From the NCBI RefSeq assembly GCF_026914265.1, contig NC_069124.1:54827888-54891887 (forward strand): 64,000 bases of DNA, given 5' to 3'. The notes under the pieces were generated by a model. It worked only from the letters and a program-made list of their open reading frames with translations, was not told the DNA's origin and searched no databases. Below, one piece after another: positions 52,588-64,000 of the stretch. The position numbers and the translations under genes are program-made. The stretch's first letter is position 1; each line of letters begins with the position of its first letter. The DNA is from Mya arenaria. Its lineage: Eukaryota > Mollusca > Bivalvia > Myida > Myidae.

Positions 52588-55343
52588 AACATGGATTCCG
52601 CCGAGCACAAACCATTCGGAGCACCTCGGCCATTTTTATCGAAAACAACCTCGGATGTATTTGGACGGTTTACATACTCATAAAGCGGTACGTTTAAGTC
52701 CGCTGCAAGTAGATCGCGTAGTAATTGTATTTAGCAGTTAAACTTTATGACTTTACTCATGGGAATCTTAATTATTTTTGCAATAATACACTTCACTGGC
52801 AATCAATTTAAACTTAGATCAATAAATACAACTCTAAAACACTACATTTCATTAATGATATAATTAAAACAAATACGAACTACTTCAAATTATGTACCGG
52901 CATACATCCGAGGTTGTGTTTGATAAAAATGGCGGAGGAGTTCCGAATGGGGCACAAACAACCGATGTATTATTCACGAGCCTGCATGTGAAAATGTTGT
53001 GTGTTTTTTAATGTTCATCATTGAAATGTTGGTCTGTCTTTGCATTGCCAATTATACCACGACAACTAGTGAAATGAGAAGAACATGCTCGGAACTTCCA
53101 TCGTTTTGTGTCTGTTATTTTCTTTTGACACCATTGATAGAACACATAGGACATAACTTAAACAAATTACGAACATGTATAGTCTTGAGGTCACCAATGC
53201 TTACGAAGTGTTCCGTAAAATGATCATTAATATAGATACGTATTTTAAATATAAAGCTTATGTTCTTTTGTATACACAATGTGTACTTGTTTGTTGGTAT
53301 GTTTTATTACACGATAAACATGTCTACATACGAATCCTGTTTCTCCGTAATTCGTTGATACCCCTGTTCACTCGCAGCAAGCCAGTGGGCGTTTGTTGTA
53401 GTATTGGTGTTATCGTTAAAATGTGACGAAAATGTAATTCCATCAAAACTGTCAAATTGTCAATGGCAGACATATTTATGATAGGAAATAATAAGGGAAG
53501 TGCCAATAACACTAATATCACTATCCAAACACCGCTTGATTGCTGTGAATGAACTTTTTGTTACCACTTTCCTAGATAAAAATTTGGAGACAATTTCGAA
53601 ATGCCTATCAAAACTCATCGAAACGAACGGTGAAGAAGCCTGTCAAAATTCACGGCCAAGCTTGATGAATGATGTGAACTTCATGCTGGTTTCGACGGTT
53701 TTGTCCCGCGCGGGTATTCCAAAGCTGATATATTTTCATGACGGGTCTTGGAACGTTAGTCAATGGTTGATATATTGCCAGTGTACCTTAAGAACAATTT
53801 AATGACAATAAATTAATTCTTAAAAGAATGAAAGTAACAATAATACATACGGCCAATAAATGGCGTGACATCAAAAGACTACTTTTAAACTAAATTTTAA
53901 TTGATAATAATAATAATTATAAAAAAAAAAATACAATAATGTTATTTTTCTCTCAAAATATTAAATGAGAATGAAGGATAAATTCATAATTTGTTTCTTA
54001 AACACATATAAGAGATATTTTACAGTTTAAAAGAGAAAAACATTTAAATGGAGTGGACTCTGGAAAATATTAAATAAAGCTAGTTAAACCTATTGTTATC
54101 AATAATAAAAAGATGACACGTTAGCTGTTTATTTTGTGAACCTCCTTACATATCTGAGCAAAATGAATTACACTTCTACATTAAGGTATGCAGTCGCAAC
54201 ACTAATTACTTATCGTAAGTACATATATTAACAATCTTTAACGTTTTATGCGGTCTACATGATATTGTGTAAACTGCCCACTACCACTGCTTATATCTAC
54301 CGCTTCACCTGATTACAATAAATAGTGATTTACTGAAATAAAGGTATTGGCAGGTTTGAAGTATAATGGGTTCTCATTGGACAAAATACTATGTTGACCA
54401 CTAAAGTTCGTATACATATCAACAACAGAATGAAATCATATATCCCATTTCTATTTAATTGTATTATTAACATTTCATTAAAAAAGCTTGAGCAAAAACG
54501 ATAACATTAATATTTTGTACACCATTAAACTCATATTTTGCAAAAACATAATTATACAGGATTTTCTAACATTAGGAACCCAGTTAGAATATGCTCTATT
54601 ACTATAAGTTTTAGCCCTGTTTGGCTTCCTATCATAAATGTCAACGCCATAGTGAAACACATCAGTGAATATCAATAACCCTAATAATGACTTAGAGCCC
54701 GCTGGATTGCTATGGCGGAACTTCCTTATTTTCCTGTTTTGGGAGAAAATTTTGAACGTCTGACTAAAAGTTATATGAATATAAATATATTTCTATTAAG
54801 CGTTCTTGAAAATCCTTTGTTCTGTGTGTATATTGATATAAACAATATGAGGTATTAAATAAAACTTCACCTCATAAATGTAATCTATTGACAGTTTCTT
54901 TGTAAATTAATTGTTGTTAACTGTTAGTCTTTGAGTTTGATTGAGAGTGTAGTTTCTTAAAACACGTCAACAGACCTTTACACAATACGGCCGTCTGACG
55001 GAGCACTGTCAAAACATTATTTAGGAAACAGGTTTATCGAAGTGTTTGATGAAACTAAACACCTTATCAAACTCCGGTAATAAAACGAAGTCGTGGGTCT
55101 TTAAGCGGCATAGACTGCCCTTTTATTTAAAGTGGTGTAGTAAAAGGAAAGTTATTTTTGATTAAAGTCTTTATTTTAAGCGAAGTGTTGACTTCCTACG
55201 AAGCATATATGACGTAAGTTGTCACGTGGTATACACACACTGTTCTTAAGCGTGTTGGGAAAGTTGAGAAAGTAAATTCATAAAGGTTACCACGCATGAC
55301 ATTTCTTAAACACGCTTCCTATTTTGTAAACAAATGTTTTTCA
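52588..55343. other. Non-coding region downstream of the secreted precursor
   Basis: This is AT-rich. The frame at 53500-53802 (+, 100 codons) includes NSRPSLMNDVNFMLVSTVLS and has fair codon quality, but it has no family match, no splice partner and no upstream context, so I leave it uncalled. It could be an old transposon scrap. Nothing else is supported. Confidence 0.45.
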
Positions 55344-55659
55344 TGCACCAGTCAATTGTAACCACGCCCCCCCCCGGTCCGGGGGTATACCGGGGATAGC
55401 CGGGTAAATTGGCCGTGTTTTTACCTTTCAGGTGGCCCCGTAGTGCCGGGTGAATGCGGTGGTTTTGTCTTCGCGCAAAACATAGCGGGGAATTTGCCCT
55501 ACCTAGGCATCCTGGGGTGCGGGGGAATTTGGCGGGGATTTGACCAACAGTTCGTTCCCGCAGGGCGGAGATTTTACCCGGGGTGGCTGGACCGAAAGTC
55601 AAAGTTCCCGCTATTCCGCAGACCGGGGGGGGGGGGCGTGGTTACAATTGACTGGTGCA
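55344..55659 (+). mobile_element. MITE, TGCACCAGTCAATTG family (best-kept copy)
   Basis: The 316-bp element has terminal inverted repeats of at least 25 bp: TGCACCAGTCAATTGTAACC at the left and GGTTACAATTGACTGGTGCA at the right. A C-run inside the left end and a G-run inside the right end extend the symmetry. The GC-rich interior is shared with 37345. It is non-coding. Confidence 0.9.
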
Positions 55660-56930
55660 TTACGTTTATAGAAGAGCTGCATTCTCGGTCACAAAATGCT
55701 GTTATAGCACATCCTAAATGAGTGTGCGCACATAAAAGATGCAAAGCAGTATTTGCACTATCCTTCCGTGTGTCTGTCTGGTACAAAACAACGTCTGCCA
55801 ATAATTTTACGTCAGTGGTAGGTTGCCCTTGTCCAGGCAGACGACTCCTATTGAGGGGTCTTATGAAGACTTTGTCTGCACACTAATTTGAGAACGGTTT
55901 GACTTTGTTCCACCAAACGTCAGTGGTATGTTGCTCTTGACGCGTATATAACCCCATTGAACAGTAGGTTAAAGGTAAAGGCCACCATCAACGGTCTTGA
56001 GTAATTTTTGTTCGCATTGGTCAAATGTAAAAAAAACCCGTATTTTTTCTTAAACTCGGCACATCAACTTTGACCTTTTAATAACATTGCATGCGCCTTG
56101 CCTGCTTTGAAACACCACAAAAGCATCACAAGCGGTGCTAGATCCACAATGCTTATTCAAGAAAATCTTATTACATTTAGTAAATTCAATGTATTCCTGT
56201 AATTGCAACAATGCCAAAACTTAGACAATCGACCGTCTAAATGGACTAGAGGATACCAAGGGAATATAATGTTGTATTCTAACGTTCCTAAGTCGCAATG
56301 TTTTAAGTAATAGTTAGATGGCATGAAGCGAATTGTTAATTATTAAGAATTCACTCCATGTCATCTAACTGACTTAGAATACAACCTCATTGGCTGATAC
56401 ATTGTCAAGGCAAAATCTGACGTAGGGAGTGTGTATCGGCCTATTGGCAGTAGGCGAACTTTTTAACACGCGCGAAAGTTGAAATTCTTAATAATTAAGT
56501 CTACTACTTAATGGTTGCCTTTCTGCAACTTCATTGGCGTAAAATGTAGGTTGTGTTCCAAGCCAGAGTCAGTGGATCTTCTTCAAATGTGCGTATCAGT
56601 GCCGACAATAAGAAGAGTACAATGTTTCATATGGTTATCGTTAACAATTCTCTAGGACGACGACACCGCCGCCACCACCGTCGCCGCAGACACACATGCT
56701 CTGTCATTTCCTCTAGTTTTTCTTCTTTCAGAAAATCCAGACGGACATCATGTGGTATGTACATGTAGTTATGGTTAATACGTGTTAGTTGATCGAATGA
56801 TCTGATGATGAGACGTTCACTGGTCACTAATTCCGTTGATTGAACGCTGATACAGACAGGTACTCCCAACAACATGCGACAAAACCAGAAATTATAGTAC
56901 ATATAAAATCACGTTTTAGATTTACTAGTA
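55660..56930. other. Non-coding region with a hairpin
   Basis: No gene is seen. The phrase GTCAGTGGTA-GTTGC occurs twice (near 55812 and 55919). An imperfect 115-base hairpin lies at 56271-56385 and is described separately. Confidence 0.5.
56271..56385. other. Imperfect 115-base hairpin
   Basis: The outer arms GTTGTATTCTAA and TTAGAATACAAC, then the inner arms AGTTAGATGGCATG and CATGTCATCTAACT, pair around an AT-rich loop. The arms are interrupted by bulges. It may be a MITE remnant or a transcribed hairpin. Confidence 0.6.
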
Positions 56931-57106
56931 CAGTCGAACCCCGTTGGCGCAAACTCCAAGGGGCGAGCGAAAATACCTCAAGCCTCGAAAAAATCAAGCC
57001 AAGCGGGATTTTTTACCATCAGTTTAAAGAAATCCGTCCTTTACATTAAGTTCGAGCCAACGAGAATTCGAGCCAACGAGGAATTCGAGCCAACGGGGTT
57101 CGACTG
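56931..57106 (+). mobile_element. Pogo-like MITE
   Basis: The 176-bp element starts CAGTCGAACCCCGTTGGCGC and ends CCAACGGGGTTCGACTG, with TA on both sides. This is the best-preserved of the pogo-like copies here. Confidence 0.9.
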
Positions 57107-57694
57107 TAGTATGTTTTTGTTCGAACGTTTACTTTATTACTCTATTATCTGTATTTCTTCAAAACTTTATTTATTTCAGAGCATACTTTTTATTCTGTAT
57201 TATATTCCATTTTAATTCAATACTAGCATCCTAACTAGTGTTCACGGTTTGTCTGTATCACCATATTTTGTGAAAGACGACCAACACTCATGTCCGCAGA
57301 CGAGACTCGGGGATGACATAAACAGTGTGCTTCAAGCCATCGTTAGTTGCAGGATTGTGCTGAAATACATCTTAAACAAATCTTATAACCGAGTTGAGAC
57401 AAGAATTCAACATTAATGAACCATGGTGGTTGATCACTGGTTTTAGCATGTCGTTTAATATTACAGTAATCAGTATTGTTAAATTGTAATTGAATGTAGC
57501 TATATTTATGTCTGATTAAACTTTAGGGAATAGACATGCAAGTTTTAAAACCTACTATTCTCAGCAAACATGGTGATTTAGTGCTCAACTTGCATGAATT
57601 ATTGTGATCTCCTGTTGCATGTCGTACATAACTAATCTATGGAATTTTCGGAAATAAACCACTGGGGCAATTTCAATGAAATGTTTTAGGAATA

Positions 57695-57868
57695 CAGTCG
57701 AACAGCGTTGGCTCGAACTCCCAGGGACCGGCGATAATACCTCGAGCTTCGGTAAATTCGAGCAAAATGGAAATGTTCACCATTAGTATAAAGAAACGAT
57801 CTTTTACATTTGGTTTAAGCCAACGAGGAATTCGAATCAAGCGAGTTCGAGTTAACAGGGTTCGACTG
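57695..57868 (+). mobile_element. Pogo-like MITE (second copy in the cluster)
   Basis: The 174-bp element starts CAGTCGAACAGCGTTGGCTC and ends AACAGGGTTCGACTG. TA lies on the left and a decayed CA on the right. Its interior matches the copies at 56931 and 31068. Confidence 0.88.
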
Positions 57869-58719
57869 CATGTATTCCTTTTGTGATCATTGCCCAAAGT
57901 CGCTCAAACAAATGGAATGGTTCCATGTACTATCCAGTTCTGGGTCCCGTTTCAATAAGATATCTTAGTCGTTCACCTTAGGCTGTTAAAAGATTGCACA
58001 TCTGTAAAGAAACAGGGAAATCAATGCGGTTAATGTCCTAACAATTATTTTTTTATTGAAACTTTACTCCAAAAACGAGGTTTCGCCTGGAAATCTCCGA
58101 TCTTAAGCCTTTTACATTTGCCAAATTTCAAAACGAGTTCACAGAAATGGTTATTGGTCCAGACTGTCCCTAATTACTTCAAACTGCATAATCGTTATAA
58201 ACACTTCAAAATGTCCACTGACCGTAACACCAACATGTATAACGATAGTCTAATATTTGCGTAATGTATCTCGTTTAGAGTCTGTTGTCTCATGGGCTTG
58301 TCCCGCGTAGTTTCCATTGTATTATCAAAATGATTCATTAAAGTTAAAGGGGTGTTAATGAGCAATGTTAACGCTTATCATTCAGCAGCTATCGAGATGT
58401 TGGAGTAGGATTTGTAATTGGTTTCAGTCGAGATGTTCTTGTAATTTGAGGGGAATGTCTGTGAACAATATTACTACCGTTGCTAAAGAACACCAGTATC
58501 GGTTTACGAGTACAGAGCGTACACAATCTACAATGACAGACATAATTGCTAGTTGAAATGCAAGGCTGACAGTAAATTCTGGGACTAATATGGCGCATAT
58601 GTGTCTATGAAATTATAATACATTGAAATATACAGGGGCAATTCATGTGGCCATCATTACGAACAATCTCAGGTGCAAGTCTAGACTCAGACTCAGAAAA
58701 GGATGTTGTAGGAACCGTT
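57869..58719. other. Non-coding spacer
   Basis: Nothing recognisable lies between the MITE cluster and the 66-bp minisatellite. Frames of about 60-70 codons on both strands lack family features. Confidence 0.5.
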
Positions 58720-60390
58720 ACAACATTACAAAACACATCCACAAAACGACACTGCACGAGATACACATGTCATGACACGGTCCCTACAACATAACAAAAC
58801 ACATCCACAAAACGACACTGCACGAGATACACATGTCATGACACGGTTCCTACAACATTACAAAACACATCCACAAAACGACACTGAACGAGATACACAA
58901 GCCATGACACGGTTCCTACAACATTACAAAACACATCCACAAAACGACACTGCACAAGATACACAAGTCATGACACGGTTCCTACAACATTACAAAACAC
59001 ATCAACAAAACGACACTGCACGAGATACACAAGTCATGACACGGTTCCTACAACATTACAAACACATCCACAAAACGACACTGCACGAGATACACAAGTC
59101 ATGACACGGTCACTACAGCATTACAAAACACATCAACAAAACGACACTGCACGAGATACACATGTCATGACAAGGTTCCTACAGCATTACAAAACACATC
59201 CACAAAACGACACTGCACGAGGTACACAAGTCATGACACGGTTCCTACAACATTACAAAACACATCCACAAAACGACACTGCACGAGATACACAAGTCAT
59301 GACACGGTTCCTACAGCATTACAAAACACATCCACAAAACGACACTGCACGAGATACACATGTCATGACACGGTCACTACAGCATTACAAAACACATCCA
59401 CAAAACGACACTGCACGAGATACACAAGTCATGACACGGTCCCTACAGCATTGCAAAACACATCCACAAAACGACACTGCACGAGATACACAAGCCATGA
59501 CACGGTTCCTACAACATTACAAAACACATCCACAAAACGACACTGCACGAGATATACAAGCCATGACACGGTTCCTACAGCATTACAAAACACATCCACA
59601 AAACGACACTGCACGAGATACACAAGTCATGACACGGTTCCTACAGCATTACAAAACACATCCACAAAACGACACTGCACGAGATACACAAGTCATGACA
59701 CGGTTCCTACAACATTACAAAACACATCAACAAAACGACACTGCACGACATACACAAGTCATGACACGGTTCCTACAGCATTACAAATACATCAACAAAA
59801 CGACACTGCACGAGACACACAAGCCATGACACGGTTCCTACAATATTACAAAACACATCCACAAAACGACACTGCACGAGATACACAAGTCATGACACGG
59901 TTCCTACAACATTACAAAACACATTCACAAAACGACACTGCACGAGACACACAAGCCATGACACGGTTCCTACAACATTACAAAACACATCCACAAAACG
60001 ACACTGCACGAGATACACAAGTCATGACACGGTTCTTACAGCATTACAAAACACATCCACAAAACGACACTGCATGAGATACACAAGCCATGACACGGTT
60101 CCTACAACATTACAAAACACATCCACAAAACGACACTGCACGAGATACACAAGTCATGACACGGTTCCTACAGCATTACAAAACACATCCACAAAACGAC
60201 ACTGCACGAGACACACGTGTCATGACACGGTTCCTACAACATTACAAAACAAATCCACAAAACGACACTGCACGAGATACACATGTCAAGACGCGGTTCC
60301 TACAACATTACAAAACACATCTACAAAACGACACTGCACGAGACACACAAGCCATGACACGGTTCCTACAACATTACAAAACACATCCAA
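58720..60390 (+). repeat. 66-bp minisatellite array, about 25 copies
   Basis: The tandem unit is exactly 66 bp, running from ACAACATTACAAAACACATC to GTCATGACACGGTTCCT. Variation is mostly point changes (CAACA/CAGCA, AAGT/ATGT/AAGC). As 66 is 22 codons, frames stay open for long runs (the longest is 242 codons, with a repeated MTRFLQHYKTHPQND). At least one copy has lost a base (near 59058), which shifts the frame, and a second frame is equally open, so coding is unlikely. Confidence 0.95.
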
Positions 60391-62810
60391 CCAGAACCAT
60401 TTCGCATACACATCGACTTAGTTAAACCAACTGGCGATAATACTTTGAACCATTGGATCAAAAAGGTTTGTCAAATCATATTGCAGAAGCTTTCAAAGGT
60501 TGACATAACTTAATGTAATTTGCCTAGAACAACGACGTTGCGATTACTGAGCTAATTATCAATCACGAAGGTTAAGGCGTTTGGCAATGTTTCCGCTAGT
60601 GTGTTAACCCAACGGCGTATGTTGCAGGAACATATTGTTCACAGTCACGCATAAGGCCTGTGATTTAAATGACATTGTCGCTCTTTCTCTTCAGTGAAAT
60701 ATAATACAACATGTTGTATCAGATGAGATGTTGCCCTGACATCGTTAGTTGAAGGTTCCTGTTGAAGTATGTGGACCCGTTCGTGCCCATAACGTAACAA
60801 ACCCAATTACATAAACGAAGCGACAATGACTAGACAGCGGTCCCCATAATGAGTTGGGAACTTTAGGTGTATTCTAAACGTGTACCATTTGTTTATAATG
60901 TAATACTGTACTAGATACTGTAATAATACATATTTTTATAAAGTGTGTAAACATCTTTTTAGAAACAAGTTGAGTTGTTTACCTAGTGAATATAATAATT
61001 GTGGTGCGCCAAAATTTTTAGTAAAGATATCGGCTTTCATTAGATCTTGAAGAGCTGACAGAGTTATGTAGATTCAATCGGATTTGTTTTAAAATTATAA
61101 ATGGTCTTTCAATGAGTGACCATTGCAATGCGTGCGCGGTCTGTACGTACGATGTGTTGTTTTTTATTGATTTATTGATTGATTAATTTATGTGTTTATT
61201 GATTTATTTGGTGGGGTGGGGGGTGGAGCGTTTGTATTTTCAGGATAGCTAGATAGGTTATTCTAATTAAGGGTTGACGCTGAACATATATAAAGTTCTC
61301 CACGTTACATCATAAGGGGAGAACCTTTGTCTCAACATGGCCATTTCAAAACTGGTTTGGGCAGTTTTGTCACGTGTTAGTGATAATTGAAAGGCGGGAA
61401 AGGGTGTTTGCGTGTCATTTCTACAGAGACTTTCGTCTTGGGAACAGAACATTCACATTCATTTTATCGTAAAATATTGGCGAGAAGGAAAATTATATAT
61501 ATGATAAAATCATATTTGTATCTGAAAAATGGAGCATGTTGAGATATGTTCGTTATCTCATATTGGGAGGGCTAGTCTAAGAAACATCAGGAAACCTGTG
61601 TTCGTAACAATGCGCGATTGTTACGAACACAGGTTTCCTCATCCATTTAAAAAAAAACACGGGATTTTACCTGAGTGGCCAGTAACCCAGAGAAAATATT
61701 CGATCTTATCATTAAACAATGCATGGCATTAGTTTATTTAGCCATGTTTTTTTTATTCTGATAAATCGTGACATACTCAGTTTGGGGGGGGATTATTATT
61801 TATAATTGTTCATCGGAATATCTGACACTCGGATATGTGTACGTATGTTATTTTTAAGCATTTGTTGTTTTGCTATTATTTTGCTGTCACTCCCATGTAT
61901 CTGTTGTTGTCCAAAATAAACGAGTCTCATAAGCAGTGGGTGTTTGCTTATGTATTTGTTAAGGCTGTGTTGAGACAAACATTTTATTTTGGCCTAGCTG
62001 TGGAAAACCGTTTATACAAATGGCTGTTCTTTCATACAACCGTAGCCGTACCAACTGTAGCTTGTGTTTTTTTGTACTTTGCTGCTACTATCCCATAAAC
62101 ATGTTTACTATGTATTTTCGACAATTATTCTACTATCATAATGATGTTTGAAGTTATTCTAATGGCCTCTTAATTGTTTTTATGGTATTCAATCGTATAG
62201 CCTTATTATCTATAGAGGATGATAAGTATTGCTTGTCTCAGAGTGAGATCGCAATATGTTTCCCTGAGCGGGCAAAACAGCTGCATTTGCGTAGCCACGA
62301 GTGAAATATTTACATTTGGTGCTCACAAGGTGAAATATATGGCGATATTGCAGCTAAAAAAATCGTACTCAACTTTCAAAACTTATAAAATATCAAATTG
62401 TTATTTCACTGATGCAATGTATTATCATTTTACTTCACTGATAAATTTTTACATATCTACGCCGTAACGGAACTGTATTATTAAATATGACGCTGTCTTA
62501 TTTGCGCATATATATGTACTAAATACATATGCATATCAAATCTGTAGAATAATATATAATTGCATAATTTCAAGATTAGCAAGATGTATGTTGTAGTTTT
62601 TCTCTTCATGCCCACTGTGTTTGTACAAAACTGTGTTTTAGGACCCCGGTTCATACAACATACATTGTCTGTATTGTCTATACATTTGACACTATTAACA
62701 CATATATACATGATATATATATAGGATCTACGCCACCTACATTCAAGAATCAAAAAACACGTTGGCATTCATATCTTAGAATTGACGGGATTCATGTATT
62801 ATCACTTATT
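60391..62810. other. Non-coding region with a perfect hairpin
   Basis: No convincing gene is present. A TATATAAAG motif on the plus strand near 61286 has no coding region that uses it. The notable item is the perfect hairpin at 61589-61639. Confidence 0.5.
61589..61639. other. Perfect 23-bp inverted repeat, 5-base loop
   Basis: The left arm AGGAAACCTGTGTTCGTAAC continues with AAT, the loop is GCGCG, and the right arm is the exact complement, ending GAACACAGGTTTCCT. There are 23 perfect pairs without a mismatch. Confidence 0.97.
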
Positions 62811-64000
62811 ATCATGTTTTCCTACTGTATCACTGACTATCATATATGTCTACTGTATCACTTACTGTCATATCTTTCTACTGTAGCACTGACTGTCATA
62901 TATGTCTACTGTATCACTTACTGTCATATATGTCTACTGTATCACTTACTGTCATATATGTCTACTATAACACTGACTGTCATATATGGCTACTGTATCA
63001 CTTACTATCATACATGTCTACTATATCACTAACTATCACATATGTCTACTGTATCACTAACTATCACATATGTCTTCTGTATCACTTACTATCATACATG
63101 GCTACTGTATCACTTACTATCACATATGTCTACTGTATCACTTACTATCATACATGGCTACTGTATCACTTACTATCACATATGTCTACTGTATCACTTA
63201 CTATCATACATGGCTACTGTATCACTGACTATCATATATGTCTACTTTATCACTGACTGTCATACATGTCTACCGTATCACTAACTATCACATATGTCTA
63301 TTGTATCACTAACTATCACATATGTCTATTGTATCACTTACTATCATACATGTCTACTGTATCACTTACAATCATACATGGCTACTGTATCACTGACTAT
63401 CATATATGTCTACTTTATCACTGACTGTCATACATGTCTACCGTATCACTAACTATCACATATGTCTATTGTATCACTAACTATCACATATGTCTACTGT
63501 ATCACTAACTGCCATACATGTCTACCATATCACTTACTATCATATATGTCTACTTTATCACTTACTGCCATACATGTCTACCGTATCACTAACTATCACA
63601 TATGTCTACTGTATCACTTACTGCCATACATGTATACCGTATAACTTACTATCATATATGTCTACTGTATCATTTACTGTCATATCTTTCTACTGTATCA
63701 CTTACTGTCATATATTTCTACTGTATCACTTACTGTCATGTCTGTCTATTGTATCACTTACTGTCATATATGTCTACTGTATCATTTACTGTCATACCTT
63801 TCTACTGTATCACTTACTGCCATATCTGTCTACTGTATCAATTACTATCATATCTGTCTACTATATCACTTACTGTCATATCTGTCTACTGTATCACTTA
63901 CAGTCATATCTGTCTACTGTATCACTTACTATCATATATGTCTACTGTATCACTTACTGTAATATCTTTCTATTGTATCACTTACTGCCATATCTATCAA
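62811..64000 (+). repeat. 28-bp minisatellite array, at least 42 copies, open to the right
   Basis: The tandem unit of 28 bp has the core TATCACTTACTGTCATATAT followed by GTCTACTG, and it continues past the window edge. Variants (ACTTAC/ACTGAC/ACTAAC, CATATA/CATACA/CACATA) are arranged in larger blocks: an alternating 56-bp dimer at about 63090-63215 and a 168-bp duplication at 63211 and 63379. Frames on the plus strand (SLTVIYVYCIT type) are by-products. Confidence 0.95.

Noticed and set aside
53500-53802. 100-codon frame as a gene
   Set aside because: No family, no splice partner and no promoter context; the codon quality is only fair.
58772-60425. 242-residue repeat protein MTRFLQHYKTHPQND
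   Set aside because: Two frames are equally open and a one-base loss shifts the frame. It fits a minisatellite better.
61280-61295. Plus-strand TATATAAAG as a promoter
   Set aside because: No coding region or transcript-like feature follows it, and AT-rich DNA gives such matches by chance.

Overview
The window looks like nuclear DNA of a bivalve or other lophotrochozoan mollusc. It has intron-containing metazoan genes in an AT-rich background, HSPA12-type HSP70 paralogues (a family known to be expanded in bivalves), an egghead/BRE-3-type glycosyltransferase, dense short MITEs and very long satellite arrays. The species assignment is inference; nothing here fixes it.

Layout. 1-7900: an assembly gap (103-201), then about 41 tandem copies of a 186-bp satellite. 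7901-8947: unique AT-rich DNA. 8948-16118: two related minisatellite blocks (21-bp and 22-bp units) separated by an 800-bp island that carries a (TA)n tract. 16777-20322 (-): FPGT, the GDP-L-fucose pyrophosphorylase, in three exons. 20323-24878: non-coding. 24879-26294 (-): egghead-like beta-1,4-mannosyltransferase with one coding exon. 26295-29335: non-coding. 29336-33314 (-) and 35010-39969 (+): two HSPA12-like genes, head to head, each with six coding exons at matching intron positions. 40205-40791: a long foldback element. 43487-45000 (-): a FAM181-family gene with a YAP-like TEAD-binding loop. 45666-45965 (-): possible small secreted Cys protein. 49330-51300 (-): a dead LINE. 51892-52587 (+): a two-exon secreted peptide precursor that I do not recognise. 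55-58 kb: MITEs and hairpins. 58720-60390: a 66-bp minisatellite. 61589-61639: a perfect hairpin. 62811-64000: a 28-bp minisatellite running off the window.

Functional themes. FPGT (fucose salvage to GDP-fucose) and the egghead-like enzyme (second sugar of arthro-series glycolipids) are both glycoconjugate genes, but they are about 4.5 kb apart and need not be co-regulated. The HSPA12 pair is a local inverted duplication. FAM181 is a candidate TEAD partner. About 16 kb, a quarter of the window, is tandem repeat. Short non-autonomous DNA transposons sit in introns of FPGT and of both HSPA12 genes. I saw no rRNA, tRNA, CRISPR array, retrovirus or Polinton. Exon joins were made by eye from splice signals, frame and family similarity, and no search was run.
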